Translations under genes and position numbers: made by a program
Shown: positions 26,611 to 35,486 of the stretch, piece by piece
How the letters are laid out: the number at the start of each line of letters is the position of its first letter
Numbering within the stretch: the stretch's first letter is position 1
Source of the DNA: Paenibacillus macerans
GTDB taxonomy: Bacteria > Bacillota > Bacilli > Paenibacillales > Paenibacillaceae
Length of the DNA: 64,000 nt
Assembly (NCBI RefSeq): GCF_900454495.1
Contig: NZ_UGSI01000002.1
Span: forward strand, 1,833,001-1,897,000
Direction: 5' to 3'
Notes under the pieces: generated by a model
Database searches by the model: none
What the model was told of the DNA's origin: nothing
The model's input: only the letters and a program-made list of their open reading frames with translations

Positions 26611-27387
26611 ATGGCGAATATTCAGGCGGCGGGGCGCCTTGTCCCTTGCCGGGGCATACTGTTTGACAAAGACGGCACGCTGCTCGATTTCATGGCGCTT
26701 TGGGGAAGCTGGGCGGAGACGCTGACCGGCTTCGTGGAGCGGGAGTTGGAGACGCTGGGAGCCGCAGGCCTGTTCAACAAAACGGCGGCGCTTGGACTGC
26801 GGCTGGACGAGGCGAACCGCGTCAGCGGGTACGACCGCACCGGTCCGGTCGCGATGGGCACGGAGGAGGAAGTCACCGCGCTTCTGGCCGGCCCGCTTTA
26901 TGCCGCGGGCGTTCCCTGGAACGATGCGGTAAGCCGGGTGCGGGAGTTCAACGCGGCGGCGCTGGCGCAGCTCAAGCGGCGGCGGGAGGCGCGGCCGCTG
27001 CCGGGCTTGCGCGAGTTCCTCGACGCTTGCCGGGAAACGGGGCTTGCGCTGGCGGTGGTCACTTCCGACACGACGGCGGAAGCTCTGGAGCATCTGGAAT
27101 GGATGGGCCTGCGCGAGCGGTTTGGCAGCGTGGTCGGCCGCGACCGGGCCCTCCGCGGGAAACCCGATCCGGACATGGCGCTTCTGGCCTGCCGCGAGCT
27201 GGGCATTTCCCCGGCGGAGGCCGTGGTCATCGGCGACAGCAACGCCGACATGCAGATGGGCAAGCGGGCCGGCGCCGGGCTGACCGTCGGGCTGGCCGCT
27301 GCGGAGGACGGGGCGCCGCCGGGGACAGCTTATTTGCGGGATGCGGACGTGATCGTTTCCGGTTATCGGGAACTCTCGGTGCGCTAA
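26611..27387 (+). CDS. HAD family hydrolase
   Basis: A haloacid dehalogenase-type phosphatase of 258 residues. Motif I is FDKDGTLLDF, motif II lies in AVVTSDTTAEALEHLEWMG, the motif III lysine in RGKPDPDMA, and motif IV is VVIGDSNADMQMGKRAGAG. The helical cap between motifs I and II resembles phosphoglycolate phosphatase-like enzymes, but the substrate is open. The ATG at 26611 fits best because a TATAAT at 26565 implies a transcription start near 26577, and upstream in-frame starts lack a ribosome binding site. The sirtuin gene follows after 37 bases. Confidence 0.87.
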   Translation: MANIQAAGRLVPCRGILFDKDGTLLDFMALWGSWAETLTGFVERELETLGAAGLFNKTAALGLRLDEANRVSGYDRTGPVAMGTEEEVTALLAGPLYAAGVPWNDAVSRVREFNAAALAQLKRRREARPLPGLREFLDACRETGLALAVVTSDTTAEALEHLEWMGLRERFGSVVGRDRALRGKPDPDMALLACRELGISPAEAVVIGDSNADMQMGKRAGAGLTVGLAAAEDGAPPGTAYLRDADVIVSGYRELSVR

Positions 27388-27424
27388 GGCGGCGCGAGCA
27401 AAATTTAAGGAGGAATTCAATGCG

Positions 27425-28177
27425 ATGAACAGTGAAACGCAAACGGAGCGGCTGGCGTCCTGGGTGAAGGAAAGCGGCCGTATCGTGTTTTTCGGCGGTG
27501 CCGGCATTTCCACGGAAAGCGGGATTCCCGATTTCCGTTCGGCGGCGGGCATCTACCAAACGGAGAAGGATTCGCCCTATTCCCCGGAGGAGATATTGAG
27601 CCGCCGCTTTTTCGACCGGCATCCGGAGGTGTTTTTTGACTTCTACAAATCGAAAATGATCCATCCCGAAGCCCGGCCGAACCCGGCCCATCTCTTTCTC
27701 GCCGACCTGGAGCGCGCGGGGAAGCTGGATGCGGTCATTACGCAAAACATCGACGGTTTGCACCAGCTGGCGGGAAGCCGCAAGGTGCTGGAGCTGCACG
27801 GGTCCATTCACCGCAATACGTGCATGACATGCGGCCGCCGCTACACGCTGGAGGAGATCATGAGCGGAAAAGAGATAGTTCCCCGCTGCGAATGCGGCGG
27901 CATTATCAAACCGGACGTCGTCTTGTACGGTGAAAGTTTGGACAACGAGGTCATCGAGGCGGCGGTGTCCGCCATCGCTGCGGCCGATCTGCTGCTGATC
28001 GGGGGAACGTCTTTGACGGTGCAGCCCGCGGCTCATTTGGTCACTTATTTCCGCGGGGACAAAACGGTGCTCGTCAACGCCTCATCCACCGCTTACGACC
28101 AGCGGGCCGATCTGCTGATCACGGAACCGATCGGCGCCGTATTCGGCGAAGTGGGCAGACATCTTGGGCTGCGTTAG
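27425..28177 (+). CDS. NAD-dependent protein deacylase, sirtuin
   Basis: A 250-residue Sir2 enzyme that removes acyl groups from lysines with use of NAD+. The NAD-binding motifs GGAGISTESGIPDFR and TQNIDGLHQLAG are present, as is the catalytic histidine in LELHGSIH. Zinc ligands are CMTC and CECG. The motif GGTSLTVQPAAHLV completes the fold. GGAGG precedes the start. It likely shares a transcript with the HAD gene. The Bacillus counterpart would be SrtN; the symbol is left blank because class assignment is by eye. Confidence 0.94.
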   Translation: MNSETQTERLASWVKESGRIVFFGGAGISTESGIPDFRSAAGIYQTEKDSPYSPEEILSRRFFDRHPEVFFDFYKSKMIHPEARPNPAHLFLADLERAGKLDAVITQNIDGLHQLAGSRKVLELHGSIHRNTCMTCGRRYTLEEIMSGKEIVPRCECGGIIKPDVVLYGESLDNEVIEAAVSAIAAADLLLIGGTSLTVQPAAHLVTYFRGDKTVLVNASSTAYDQRADLLITEPIGAVFGEVGRHLGLR

Positions 28178-28180
28178 CAG

Positions 28181-28222
28181 CAAGCCCCATCTTTTCACGG
28201 ATGAGAGGATGGGGCTTTTTTG
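28181..28222. terminator. Bidirectional terminator, sirtuin and AraC genes
   Basis: AAGCCCCATC and GATGGGGCTT form a 10-bp stem followed by TTTTTT. The hairpin spans the stop codon and last codons of the convergent AraC gene. Confidence 0.85.
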
Positions 28223-29094
28223 GGTTCGGCCTGGACCGCCCCCGTCACGGCCTTGCGGTATTCGCTCGGCGATTCGTGATGAAAGCGGCGGAACTGCCGG
28301 GAGAAATACAGCGGGTCGGTCAGCCCGACGGAGGCGGCGATCTGCTCGATCGACAGCTCCGTCCGCTCCCGCAGCAGCTGGCGGGATTTATCGATGCGCA
28401 GCTTCAGCAGATAGGTGACGGGGGTCAAGCCGGTCGCTTTTTTGAAAATACGCGATAAATACGCCCGGTTATAGCCAAGGGAGGAGCACATCTGCTCGAT
28501 CGATACCGGGTGCGCATATTGGCTCGACATATAATGAATCATTTGTTTGACGATGCGCTGGACCCCGGATTCGCCGGACGGGTGCGGCGATTCCTTCGCC
28601 AGGGCTTCCTGGGCCTCGGCCATCAAGAGATGCAGCAGGCCGAGCGACAGCAGGTGCGAGCTTGGCTTTTTCGCCTGGAAAGCCTGCAGCGCGCTTTGCA
28701 GAATCCCGGGGATTTTGCTGCCCGCGCCTTGGCGGAGCACCGGAAGCTCGGGCGTCAGGCCGGCCCGGAGGACCAGTTCCGCGGCTTTGTCTCCGGTAAA
28801 GGCGATCCAGCGGTAGCGCCACGGCTCGGACAGATCGGAGCCATAGCTGACAAGCTGCTCGGGGTGAATCAGGAAGCAGTCCCCTTCGTTTAAGTCGAAG
28901 GCGGCGAATTCCGTGCGGAAGTTTCCTTTGCCGCTCTCGACGAAGTGCAGCAGAAAATAATCGTATACTTTGGGGCCCAGCCGGTGGTCGGCGCGCGTTT
29001 GGCTTTCGCCTGCAAACAAGACGTGCAGGTCGCCGGATTCATAAATCTCGGGATTGGCCGCCGCGCTGTAGGTTTCTTGTTTATTTTGCATCAT
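28195..29094 (-). CDS. AraC family transcriptional regulator
   Basis: A 299-residue regulator with an N-terminal cupin sensing domain (GPKVYDYFLLHFVESGKG, LNEGDCFLIHPEQ) and a C-terminal double helix-turn-helix (IEQMCSSLGYNRAYLSRIF, and IAASVGLTDPLYFSRQFRRF). The sensing domain suggests a sugar ligand. AAGGAG lies ahead of the start. It is divergent from galK with a repeat element between them, so control of the galactose operon is possible but unproven. Confidence 0.9.
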   Translation of the reverse strand: MMQNKQETYSAAANPEIYESGDLHVLFAGESQTRADHRLGPKVYDYFLLHFVESGKGNFRTEFAAFDLNEGDCFLIHPEQLVSYGSDLSEPWRYRWIAFTGDKAAELVLRAGLTPELPVLRQGAGSKIPGILQSALQAFQAKKPSSHLLSLGLLHLLMAEAQEALAKESPHPSGESGVQRIVKQMIHYMSSQYAHPVSIEQMCSSLGYNRAYLSRIFKKATGLTPVTYLLKLRIDKSRQLLRERTELSIEQIAASVGLTDPLYFSRQFRRFHHESPSEYRKAVTGAVQAEPKKAPSSHP

Positions 29095-29120
29095 ATCGGC
29101 TCTTCTCCTTTAACAAGGAA

Positions 29121-29446
29121 GTTCAAAAAGTCATCTTTTGAAGATATAAGAAAGAATAGACGTTCAAGTATCAGCTTCCTTATATCGCAATATCGCAAGA
29201 AAAACTACCGCTAATCGCGGTCTGGCTTCCTAGAAAATACTTCAATAGAAGTTTTTCTTATCACGAAGCAGGACAGGAATCTTAATCGACATCGAATCTT
29301 GAATTCAGCTGGGCCAAGCATATGCTTTCGAAGCATGTTTCCTACGGAAACATTTCCGTTGCGCACGTAGGATCTTCCTACGCTCCGCTACTCAGTCCCT
29401 GCTTCATGTCCAACCTTCTCGGCACTGAAAACCTGACTTTTTGAAC
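29121..29446. repeat. MITE-like dispersed repeat, copy 2, with terminal inverted repeats
   Basis: A 326-bp non-coding element bounded by perfect 13-bp inverted repeats, GTTCAAAAAGTCA (29121-29133) and TGACTTTTTGAAC (29434-29446). Its right 185 bases match copy 1 at 9868-10126. It contains nested palindromes around CATATGCTTTCGAAG. It separates the AraC gene from galK. Confidence 0.82.
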
Positions 29447-29514
29447 ACGCATTTTACTGTCCCCATTTTAACCGGAAAAGTCACATTTATCTATATAGAA
29501 CTCGCAAAGATGCA

Positions 29515-29543
29515 TTATCAAAGCGGAGCGTTTTCATTATACT
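29515..29543 (+). promoter_or_regulatory. galK promoter with cre-like site
   Basis: TTATCA (29515-29520), a 17-base spacer and TATACT (29538-29543) look like a SigA promoter. A catabolite-responsive element-like sequence on the minus strand, ATGAAAACGCTCCGCT (29522-29537), fills the spacer with one or two mismatches to consensus, so CcpA repression is plausible. Confidence 0.5.
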
Positions 29544-29586
29544 GAGAACAAGAAGTACAGATTCTTTGACGATGGGGTGTACGTTG

Positions 29587-30765
29587 ATGAAGAAACAGGA
29601 AATGGAACAATTGTTTATATCCAAATACGGCGAAAGCGCGGAGCCGCTGCGCATCTTCAACGCGCCGGGACGCGTCAACCTGATCGGCGAGCATATCGAC
29701 TACAACGGAGGATACGTATTTCCCGCGGCGCTGGAGTTCGGCACCACGCTGGCGCTGCGCAAACGCGCCGACCGCAAAGTGTCATTTGCTTCCATGAATT
29801 TGCCTTATGCGGCGGAGCTTGATTTGGATCAGCTCGGCAAGGAGAAATCGGGCGAATGGATCGATTACCCGGTCGGCATTATCCTGGAGCTGGAGAAGCT
29901 CGGCGCCCGGCTCAGCGGCGGTTACGACCTGCTGTTCCAAGGCGAAATCCCGAACGGTTCGGGCCTGTCCTCCTCTGCTTCGCTTGAAGTGGTGACGGCC
30001 TACGCGCTGCTCAGCATGGAAGGAAAAGAAACCGATACGGTGGAAATCGCCCGCTTGTCCCAACGGGTGGAAAACGGCTATGTCGGCGTCAACAGCGGCA
30101 TCATGGACCAGTTTGCGGTGGCGAACGGGGCGAAGGATCACGCGATCCTGCTGATGTGCGATACGCTGGAATATAAGCTCGTTCCGTTCCGGACGGGGGC
30201 CTACAAGCTTATCATCAGCAATACGAAAAAACGGCGCGGGCTGGTCGATTCGAAATACAACGAACGGCGTTCGCAGTGCGACGCGGCGCTGGAGATTTTG
30301 CGGAAGCGCGAGCCCGGGCTGGAGTACCTGGCGCATTTGCAGCCGGAGCAGCTCAACGAGTGGCGGGGGGATTTTCCGGACGAGGTGCTGTTCAACCGGG
30401 CCAAACACGTGGTGGAAGAAAACGCGCGCGTGCTGAAATCGGTCGACGCTCTGACCGCCAACGATCTGAAAGCCTTCGGCGAGCTGATGAACGCTTCGCA
30501 CGATTCGCTGCGAGACCTGTATGAAGTCAGCTGCCTGGAGCTGGACGTGATGGTGGAAGAAGCGCGCAAAATCGAGGGAACGCTGGGCGCGCGGATGACC
30601 GGAGCCGGGTTTGGCGGCTGCACCGTGTCCCTCGTGCATGAGGACGCGGTGGACCGGTTCCTGGCCGAGGTCGGCAAAGCTTATCTTGAGCGGACCGGTA
30701 TCGAAGGCGAGTTCTACGTTTGCGGCGTGGGCGACGGTGTGCATGAAATGAAAGGGGAGAACTAA
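29587..30765 (+). CDS. galK: Galactokinase
   Basis: GalK phosphorylates alpha-galactose at C1 with ATP, the first committed Leloir step. Motifs are NAPGRVNLIGEHIDYNGGYV for galactose binding, PNGSGLSSSASLEV for the ATP loop, and TGAGFGGCTVSL near the C-terminus. The 392-residue length is normal. The ATG at 29587 has GGGGTG eight bases upstream; earlier in-frame TTG and ATG codons overlap that site. It heads the galK-galE-galT operon, with galE starting two bases after its stop. Confidence 0.95.
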   Translation: MKKQEMEQLFISKYGESAEPLRIFNAPGRVNLIGEHIDYNGGYVFPAALEFGTTLALRKRADRKVSFASMNLPYAAELDLDQLGKEKSGEWIDYPVGIILELEKLGARLSGGYDLLFQGEIPNGSGLSSSASLEVVTAYALLSMEGKETDTVEIARLSQRVENGYVGVNSGIMDQFAVANGAKDHAILLMCDTLEYKLVPFRTGAYKLIISNTKKRRGLVDSKYNERRSQCDAALEILRKREPGLEYLAHLQPEQLNEWRGDFPDEVLFNRAKHVVEENARVLKSVDALTANDLKAFGELMNASHDSLRDLYEVSCLELDVMVEEARKIEGTLGARMTGAGFGGCTVSLVHEDAVDRFLAEVGKAYLERTGIEGEFYVCGVGDGVHEMKGEN

Positions 30766-30767
30766 TC

Positions 30768-31757
30768 ATGGCGATTTTGGTTACGGGCGGAGCGGGTTAT
30801 ATCGGCTCGCATACGGTGGCGGCGCTGCTGGAGCAAGGCAAGGAGGTTGTCGTCATCGACAATCTGCAGACCGGACACCGCGGAGCTTTGCTGGGCGGCA
30901 AGCTGTACGAAGGGGATTTGCGGGACAAGGAGCTGCTGAAACGGCTGTTCTCCGAAAACGACATCGAGGCGGTCATTCATTTTGCCGCCAACTCCCTGGT
31001 CGGGGAAAGCATGAAGGACCCGGTCAAATATTTCGACAACAACGTTTACGGCACGCTGTGCCTGCTCGATGCGATGAATCAGGCGAACGTGCGCAAAATC
31101 GTCTTTTCTTCCACGGCGGCGACCTACGGTGAACCGGAAAAAGTGCCGATCGAAGAAAGCGACAAAACCGAGCCGACCAACGTGTACGGTGAAACGAAGC
31201 TGACGATGGAGCGGATGATGGCCTGGTTCGACCAGGTGCTCGGAATCAAATACGTATCGCTGCGCTACTTTAACGCCGCAGGCGCCCACGAAAGCGGGAA
31301 AATCGGCGAAGACCACCGCCCGGAAAGCCACCTGATTCCGCTCATTATTCAGGCGGCTTTGGGGCAGCGCCCGTCGATCCAAGTGTTCGGCGACGATTAC
31401 AATACGCCGGACGGCACCTGCGTCCGCGACTACATCCATGTCGGCGATTTGGCGGACGCCCATCTGCGGGCGGTCGACTACCTGCAGCGCGGCGGGGACA
31501 GCAACGTGTTTAACCTCGGCAACGGGCAGGGATTTTCGGTCAAAGAAGTAATCGAAACGGTTAAAAGCGTGACCGGCCGCGATTTTCCGGTCGTGATCAG
31601 CCCGCGCCGCGCCGGCGACCCGGCGGTGTTGATCGCCTCTTCCGACAAGGCCCGCAGCGTGCTTGGCTGGCAGCCTTCGCGGGGCAAGCTGGAGGACATT
31701 ATCGAGAGCGCCTGGGCTTGGCACAGCAATCATCCGGACGGCTATAACGACAACTAA
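30768..31757 (+). CDS. galE: UDP-glucose 4-epimerase
   Basis: GalE interconverts UDP-galactose and UDP-glucose using tightly bound NAD. The Rossmann motif VTGGAGYIGSHTVAALLEQG opens the protein. The catalytic Ser/Thr region is VFSSTAATYGEP, and the YxxxK motif is YGETKLTMERM. The 329-residue length is typical. It is the middle gene of the operon; the spacing to galK and galT is only 2 and 15 bases. It can also supply UDP-galactose for surface polysaccharides. Confidence 0.96.
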   Translation: MAILVTGGAGYIGSHTVAALLEQGKEVVVIDNLQTGHRGALLGGKLYEGDLRDKELLKRLFSENDIEAVIHFAANSLVGESMKDPVKYFDNNVYGTLCLLDAMNQANVRKIVFSSTAATYGEPEKVPIEESDKTEPTNVYGETKLTMERMMAWFDQVLGIKYVSLRYFNAAGAHESGKIGEDHRPESHLIPLIIQAALGQRPSIQVFGDDYNTPDGTCVRDYIHVGDLADAHLRAVDYLQRGGDSNVFNLGNGQGFSVKEVIETVKSVTGRDFPVVISPRRAGDPAVLIASSDKARSVLGWQPSRGKLEDIIESAWAWHSNHPDGYNDN

Positions 31758-31772
31758 GGGGTGAGTTAAGCG

Positions 31773-33350
31773 ATGGGAGTAGACGAGAGAAACCGGCTGG
31801 ACGTTTTGCACGCGCTCGAACGGCTGGTCCATTACGCGCTGGAGCAAGGCATGATCGATTGGTGGGACGTCGATTACTCGCGCAACCGGCTGCTGGAGCT
31901 GTTTTCTTTTGACGAGCCGTCCGCCGGAACGGTGGCGGAGGAGCCCCTGTCCGGGCCGCAGGAGCCGCTGGAAATTTTGATCGACTACGGCTTTGCCATC
32001 GGGCTGATCCCGGAAAATACCGCGACGTACCGCGATTTGCTGGACGCCAGGATTATGGGCCTGTTGATGCCGCGCCCTTCCGAGACGATCGCCGCTTTCC
32101 GCAAAACGCAAAGCGAACAAGGAATCGCCGCCGCGACGAACGCGTTCTACAAGCTGTCGGTGGACAGCAACTACATCCGGATGGACAGGGTGCGGCAAAA
32201 TATTTATTGGAACCAGCCTACGCCTTACGGCGAGATGGAGATTACGATCAATCTGTCCAAGCCGGAAAAAAATCCGCAAGAGATCGCCATGGCCAAGCTG
32301 CTGCCGCCTCCCGTGTATCCGAAATGCCAGCTCTGCCGCGAAAACGTCGGCTATGCGGGACGGCTCAACCACCCGGCCCGGCAAAACCTGCGCGTCATTC
32401 CGCTGGAATTGAACGGGGAACCGTGGTTTTTCCAATATTCGCCTTACGTGTATTATAACGAGCACTGCATCGTGTTCCATCACGACCATGTGCCGATGAA
32501 GCTAACCCGGGAGACATTTAAACGGCTGCTCGATTTTACGGCCCTGTTCCCGCATTACTTCATCGGCTCCAACGCGGATTTGCCGATCGTCGGCGGTTCG
32601 ATTTTGACCCATGATCATTTTCAGGGAGGGCGCCATACGTTCCCGCTGGAAAAAGCGCCGATCGAAGCGGCCTTCGCCCATCCGGATTTTTCCGGCGTAA
32701 CGGCCGGCATGGTGAAATGGCCGATGTCGGTACTGCGTTTGCAAGGCCGCGATCCCGGCGTGCTTCTCGAAGCGATGGACGATCTGTACGAGAAGTGGAA
32801 AGCCTACAGCGACCCTGACGCCGCGATCCGGGCGTTTAGCGAACAGGACGGGCAAAGCGTGCCGCACAATACGGTGACCCCGATCGTACGCCGCAGCGCG
32901 GACGGCGGTTTTGAAGCCGATATCGTGCTGCGGAACAACCGGACGGACGAACTGCATCCGGAGGGGATCTTCCATCCGCACCGGGAAATGCACCATATCA
33001 AAAAAGAAAACATCGGTTTGATCGAGGTCATGGGGCTGGCGATTTTGCCGGGGCGGCTGAAGGAAGAGCTGGCGCAGATCGCCGGCATCCTATGCGGGGA
33101 CAAGGCCCTGTATGATCAGACCGTAACCGACCCGAACGCCCGTTTGGCGGTGCACGCCGACTGGGTGAAGGAGCTGGTTGACCGGTTTGGAACCTCGCTG
33201 ACCCGGGATGCGGCCGCTGCGCTGCTGCGTGACGAGGTCGGGCGCAAGTTCTCGGAAATCCTGGGGCATGCCGGCGTGTTTAAGACGACGGAAGCCGGGC
33301 GGGCGGCTTTTGAACGTTTCGTCGCCTCGGCGGGTTACCGGAAACAGTAG
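31773..33350 (+). CDS. galT: UDP-glucose--hexose-1-phosphate uridylyltransferase, Firmicute type
   Basis: GalT exchanges UMP between UDP-glucose and galactose-1-phosphate. At 525 residues it belongs to the longer Bacillus/Lactobacillus type rather than the 350-residue enteric type. Visible landmarks are CQLCRENVGYAGRLNHPARQ, NEHCIVFHHDHVPM and the catalytic-type histidine block GGSILTHDHFQGGRHTFPLE. It closes the Leloir operon and is followed by a very GC-rich terminator. Confidence 0.94.
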   Translation: MGVDERNRLDVLHALERLVHYALEQGMIDWWDVDYSRNRLLELFSFDEPSAGTVAEEPLSGPQEPLEILIDYGFAIGLIPENTATYRDLLDARIMGLLMPRPSETIAAFRKTQSEQGIAAATNAFYKLSVDSNYIRMDRVRQNIYWNQPTPYGEMEITINLSKPEKNPQEIAMAKLLPPPVYPKCQLCRENVGYAGRLNHPARQNLRVIPLELNGEPWFFQYSPYVYYNEHCIVFHHDHVPMKLTRETFKRLLDFTALFPHYFIGSNADLPIVGGSILTHDHFQGGRHTFPLEKAPIEAAFAHPDFSGVTAGMVKWPMSVLRLQGRDPGVLLEAMDDLYEKWKAYSDPDAAIRAFSEQDGQSVPHNTVTPIVRRSADGGFEADIVLRNNRTDELHPEGIFHPHREMHHIKKENIGLIEVMGLAILPGRLKEELAQIAGILCGDKALYDQTVTDPNARLAVHADWVKELVDRFGTSLTRDAAAALLRDEVGRKFSEILGHAGVFKTTEAGRAAFERFVASAGYRKQ

Positions 33351-33375
33351 CATAGGTTTATTCAGAGATGCGTGA

Positions 33376-33425
33376 GGGGGCGGCCCGGGCAAGCATGTGG
33401 CTTGGGCCGGCCCCCATTTTTATTT
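33376..33425 (+). terminator. Terminator after galT
   Basis: A long GC-rich stem (about 33376-33394 with 33400-33415) is followed by ATTTTTATTTATT. Confidence 0.85.
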
Positions 33426-33477
33426 ATTCGCGCGACTTATGCGGTGCGAAAATCGGCGGTGGAGGTAAGCTCAATCT

Positions 33478-33680
33478 TGAAATCGGCGAAATTGCGAATC
33501 TGTAAAGTCGCGAAATTGCAAAGTCTGCAAAAATGCGAGTCTGCAAGTCTGCTAAGTCTGCAAGTCTGCTAAGTTTGCTAAGTTTGCTAAGTCTGATAAG
33601 TCTGCGAAATGTGCAAAGTCCGGGAATGTGCAAAGTCTGTGAAATCTGCAAAGTCTGCGAAATGTGCGAAATCTGCGTTT
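33478..33680. repeat. Degenerate 9-bp tandem array
   Basis: About 200 bases are composed of drifting copies of AAGTCTGCA, AAGTCTGCT, AAGTTTGCT and AAATGTGCG units, mostly 9 bases apart. It lies between the galT terminator and another repeat and has no convincing reading frame of its own. Confidence 0.75.
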
Positions 33681-33719
33681 GCTAGCCGGTTACTGGAATG
33701 ATCGACCGCCGGCCGTCGT

Positions 33720-33925
33720 AATAGCGGCAAATTATGTGCTTATTACTCCAAACCCCAGCAAATTCAACCCATTAGCGGCATTTTCTGTACTTATTTTTCT
33801 ATAAATGTTCCAGAACGCGGGCATTTCCCTGCGGGTGGGGAAAATAGCGGCACAAATTGCCTCTACTTCTCTCAAATGAACGGATATCACCGGAATAACG
33901 ACATTTTTTGTCCTTATTATTTTCG
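33720..33925. repeat. AATAGCGG dispersed element, copy A
   Basis: This non-coding stretch of about 206 bases aligns end to end with 53301-53504, sharing the ordered motifs AATAGCGG, TTAGCGGCATTTT-TGTACTTATTTT, TTCTCTCAAATG and CCGGAATAACG. It is itself built from internal copies of TAGCGGCATTTT followed by CTTATT. Confidence 0.75.
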
Positions 33926-34141
33926 CAGTGGGTTTCTCAGGCAGCTTGGGCTTTCCCGAGCAGGCGGTTCCTGTTCCTGTTCCTCAAAGTACCGGCTTCC
34001 CGCATTGTCTCTCCGTGGCGCCATTCCTAAAGGCACCTTGCCAACGGCTTCCGCGGCTTTCGTTTTCATTGTTTTCTTTTTGCGGTTGGAAGTATAATAA
34101 GGTCGTAATTTCTACATAAAACAGGTTGGAGGGAGCTTGGC

Positions 34142-35305
34142 ATGGACAATTTTGTGTTTCGTAATCCGACGAAGCTGATTTTCGGCAAAAACCAGCTGGA
34201 AGCTTTAAAAACCGAGGTTCCGGCTTACGGCAAAAAAGTGCTGCTGGTGTACGGCGGCGGAAGCATCAAGCGCAGCGGCCTGTATGATAAAGTGTTGGCG
34301 GTTTTGGGGGAAATCGGCGCCGAAGTGACGGAGCTGGCCGGCGTGGAGCCGAATCCCCGGCTGTCCACGGTTCGCCGCGGGGTCGAGCTGTGCAAAACGA
34401 AGGGCATCGAGCTGGTGCTCGCCGTCGGCGGAGGCAGCGTGCTGGATTGCTCCAAAGCGATTGCGGTGGGCGCCAAATTTGACGGGGACATATGGGATAT
34501 CGTGGACCGCAAGGCTGCGGCGACGGCGGCGCTTCCGCTCGGGACGGTGCTGACGATGGCCGCCACCGGCTCCGAAATGAACGGCGGATCGGTGATTACG
34601 AACGAAGCGACGCAGGAAAAACAAGGATGGGGCAGCCCGTTCGCTTTCCCCGCCTTTTCGATCCTCGATCCGCAAAATACGTTTTCCGTGCCGAAGGATC
34701 AGACGGTTTACGGCATGGTCGATATGATGTCCCACGTGCTGGAGCATTATTTCCATAAAGCGACCAATACACCGCTGCAGGACGGTTTTTGCGAGGCACT
34801 GCTGCGCACCGTGATCGAAACGGCGCCCAAGCTGATCGCCGATCTCGAAAGCTACGAGCATCGCGAAACGATATTGCTCTGCGGCACGATGGCGCTGAAC
34901 GGCGTATTGAATATGGGCTATTCGGGCGACTGGGCGACCCACAACATCGAACACGCGGTGTCGGCCGTGTACGACATTCCGCATGGCGGCGGGCTCGCCA
35001 TCCTGTTCCCCAACTGGATGAAATACAACCTGAAGCATGACGTGTCCCGCTTTAAACGCCTGGCCGTAAACGTGTTTGACGTGGATCCGGAGGGCAAAAG
35101 CGACGAGGCCGTGGCGCTGGAGGGCATCGAGGCGCTGCGTTCGTTCTGGAGCTCGATCGGGGCGCCAAGCCGGCTGGCGGATTACGGCATCGACGACAGC
35201 AAGCTTGAAATCATGGCCGACAAGGCGGTCAAATTCGGTCCGTTCGGCCGATTCGCCGTGCTGAATAAGCAGGACGTGGTGGAAATTTACCGGATGTCGC
35301 TGTAA
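34142..35305 (+). CDS. Iron-containing alcohol dehydrogenase (YugJ/BdhA-like)
   Basis: A 387-residue NAD(P)H-dependent group III alcohol dehydrogenase. The coenzyme motif is AVGGGSVLDCSKAIA. The metal-binding histidines lie in DMMSHVLEHYFHK and in THNIEHAVSAVYDIPHGGGLA, split here as THNIEHAV and DIPHGGGLA. The relatives YugJ/YugK and BdhA act on butanal or other aldehydes; the substrate here is not known. GGAGGGAG is the ribosome binding site, and TATAAT at 34093-34098 could be the -10 element. It is monocistronic, with a strong terminator. Confidence 0.92.
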   Translation: MDNFVFRNPTKLIFGKNQLEALKTEVPAYGKKVLLVYGGGSIKRSGLYDKVLAVLGEIGAEVTELAGVEPNPRLSTVRRGVELCKTKGIELVLAVGGGSVLDCSKAIAVGAKFDGDIWDIVDRKAAATAALPLGTVLTMAATGSEMNGGSVITNEATQEKQGWGSPFAFPAFSILDPQNTFSVPKDQTVYGMVDMMSHVLEHYFHKATNTPLQDGFCEALLRTVIETAPKLIADLESYEHRETILLCGTMALNGVLNMGYSGDWATHNIEHAVSAVYDIPHGGGLAILFPNWMKYNLKHDVSRFKRLAVNVFDVDPEGKSDEAVALEGIEALRSFWSSIGAPSRLADYGIDDSKLEIMADKAVKFGPFGRFAVLNKQDVVEIYRMSL

Positions 35306-35317
35306 GCATAAGTTATT

Positions 35318-35353
35318 GGGCCGTCCCCTTTTTTGGGGGACCGGCCCTTTTTC
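35318..35353 (+). terminator. Terminator after alcohol dehydrogenase gene
   Basis: GGGCCGTCCCC and GGGGGACCGGCCC form a stem closed by T-rich sequence on both sides of the loop and after the stem (TTTTTC). Confidence 0.85.
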
Positions 35354-35414
35354 TTTATTGATGCGGAAAATCACTGGGAAAACCGCGCTCCAACCGCTGG
35401 GAGGCTATTTTTGT

Positions 35415-35440
35415 TGAAACAAATTCCCTGAAATAACGTA
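35415..35440 (+). promoter_or_regulatory. SigW-type promoter of yuaF-floT
   Basis: TGAAAC (35415-35420) and CGTA (35437-35440) are separated by exactly 16 bases, the consensus for the extracytoplasmic sigma factor SigW. In Bacillus subtilis the orthologous operon is SigW-dependent, which supports the call. Confidence 0.85.
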
Positions 35441-35486
35441 TGAAATATATAGATTTACATATTTGTTTATCGAAAGGAGGGACGGC

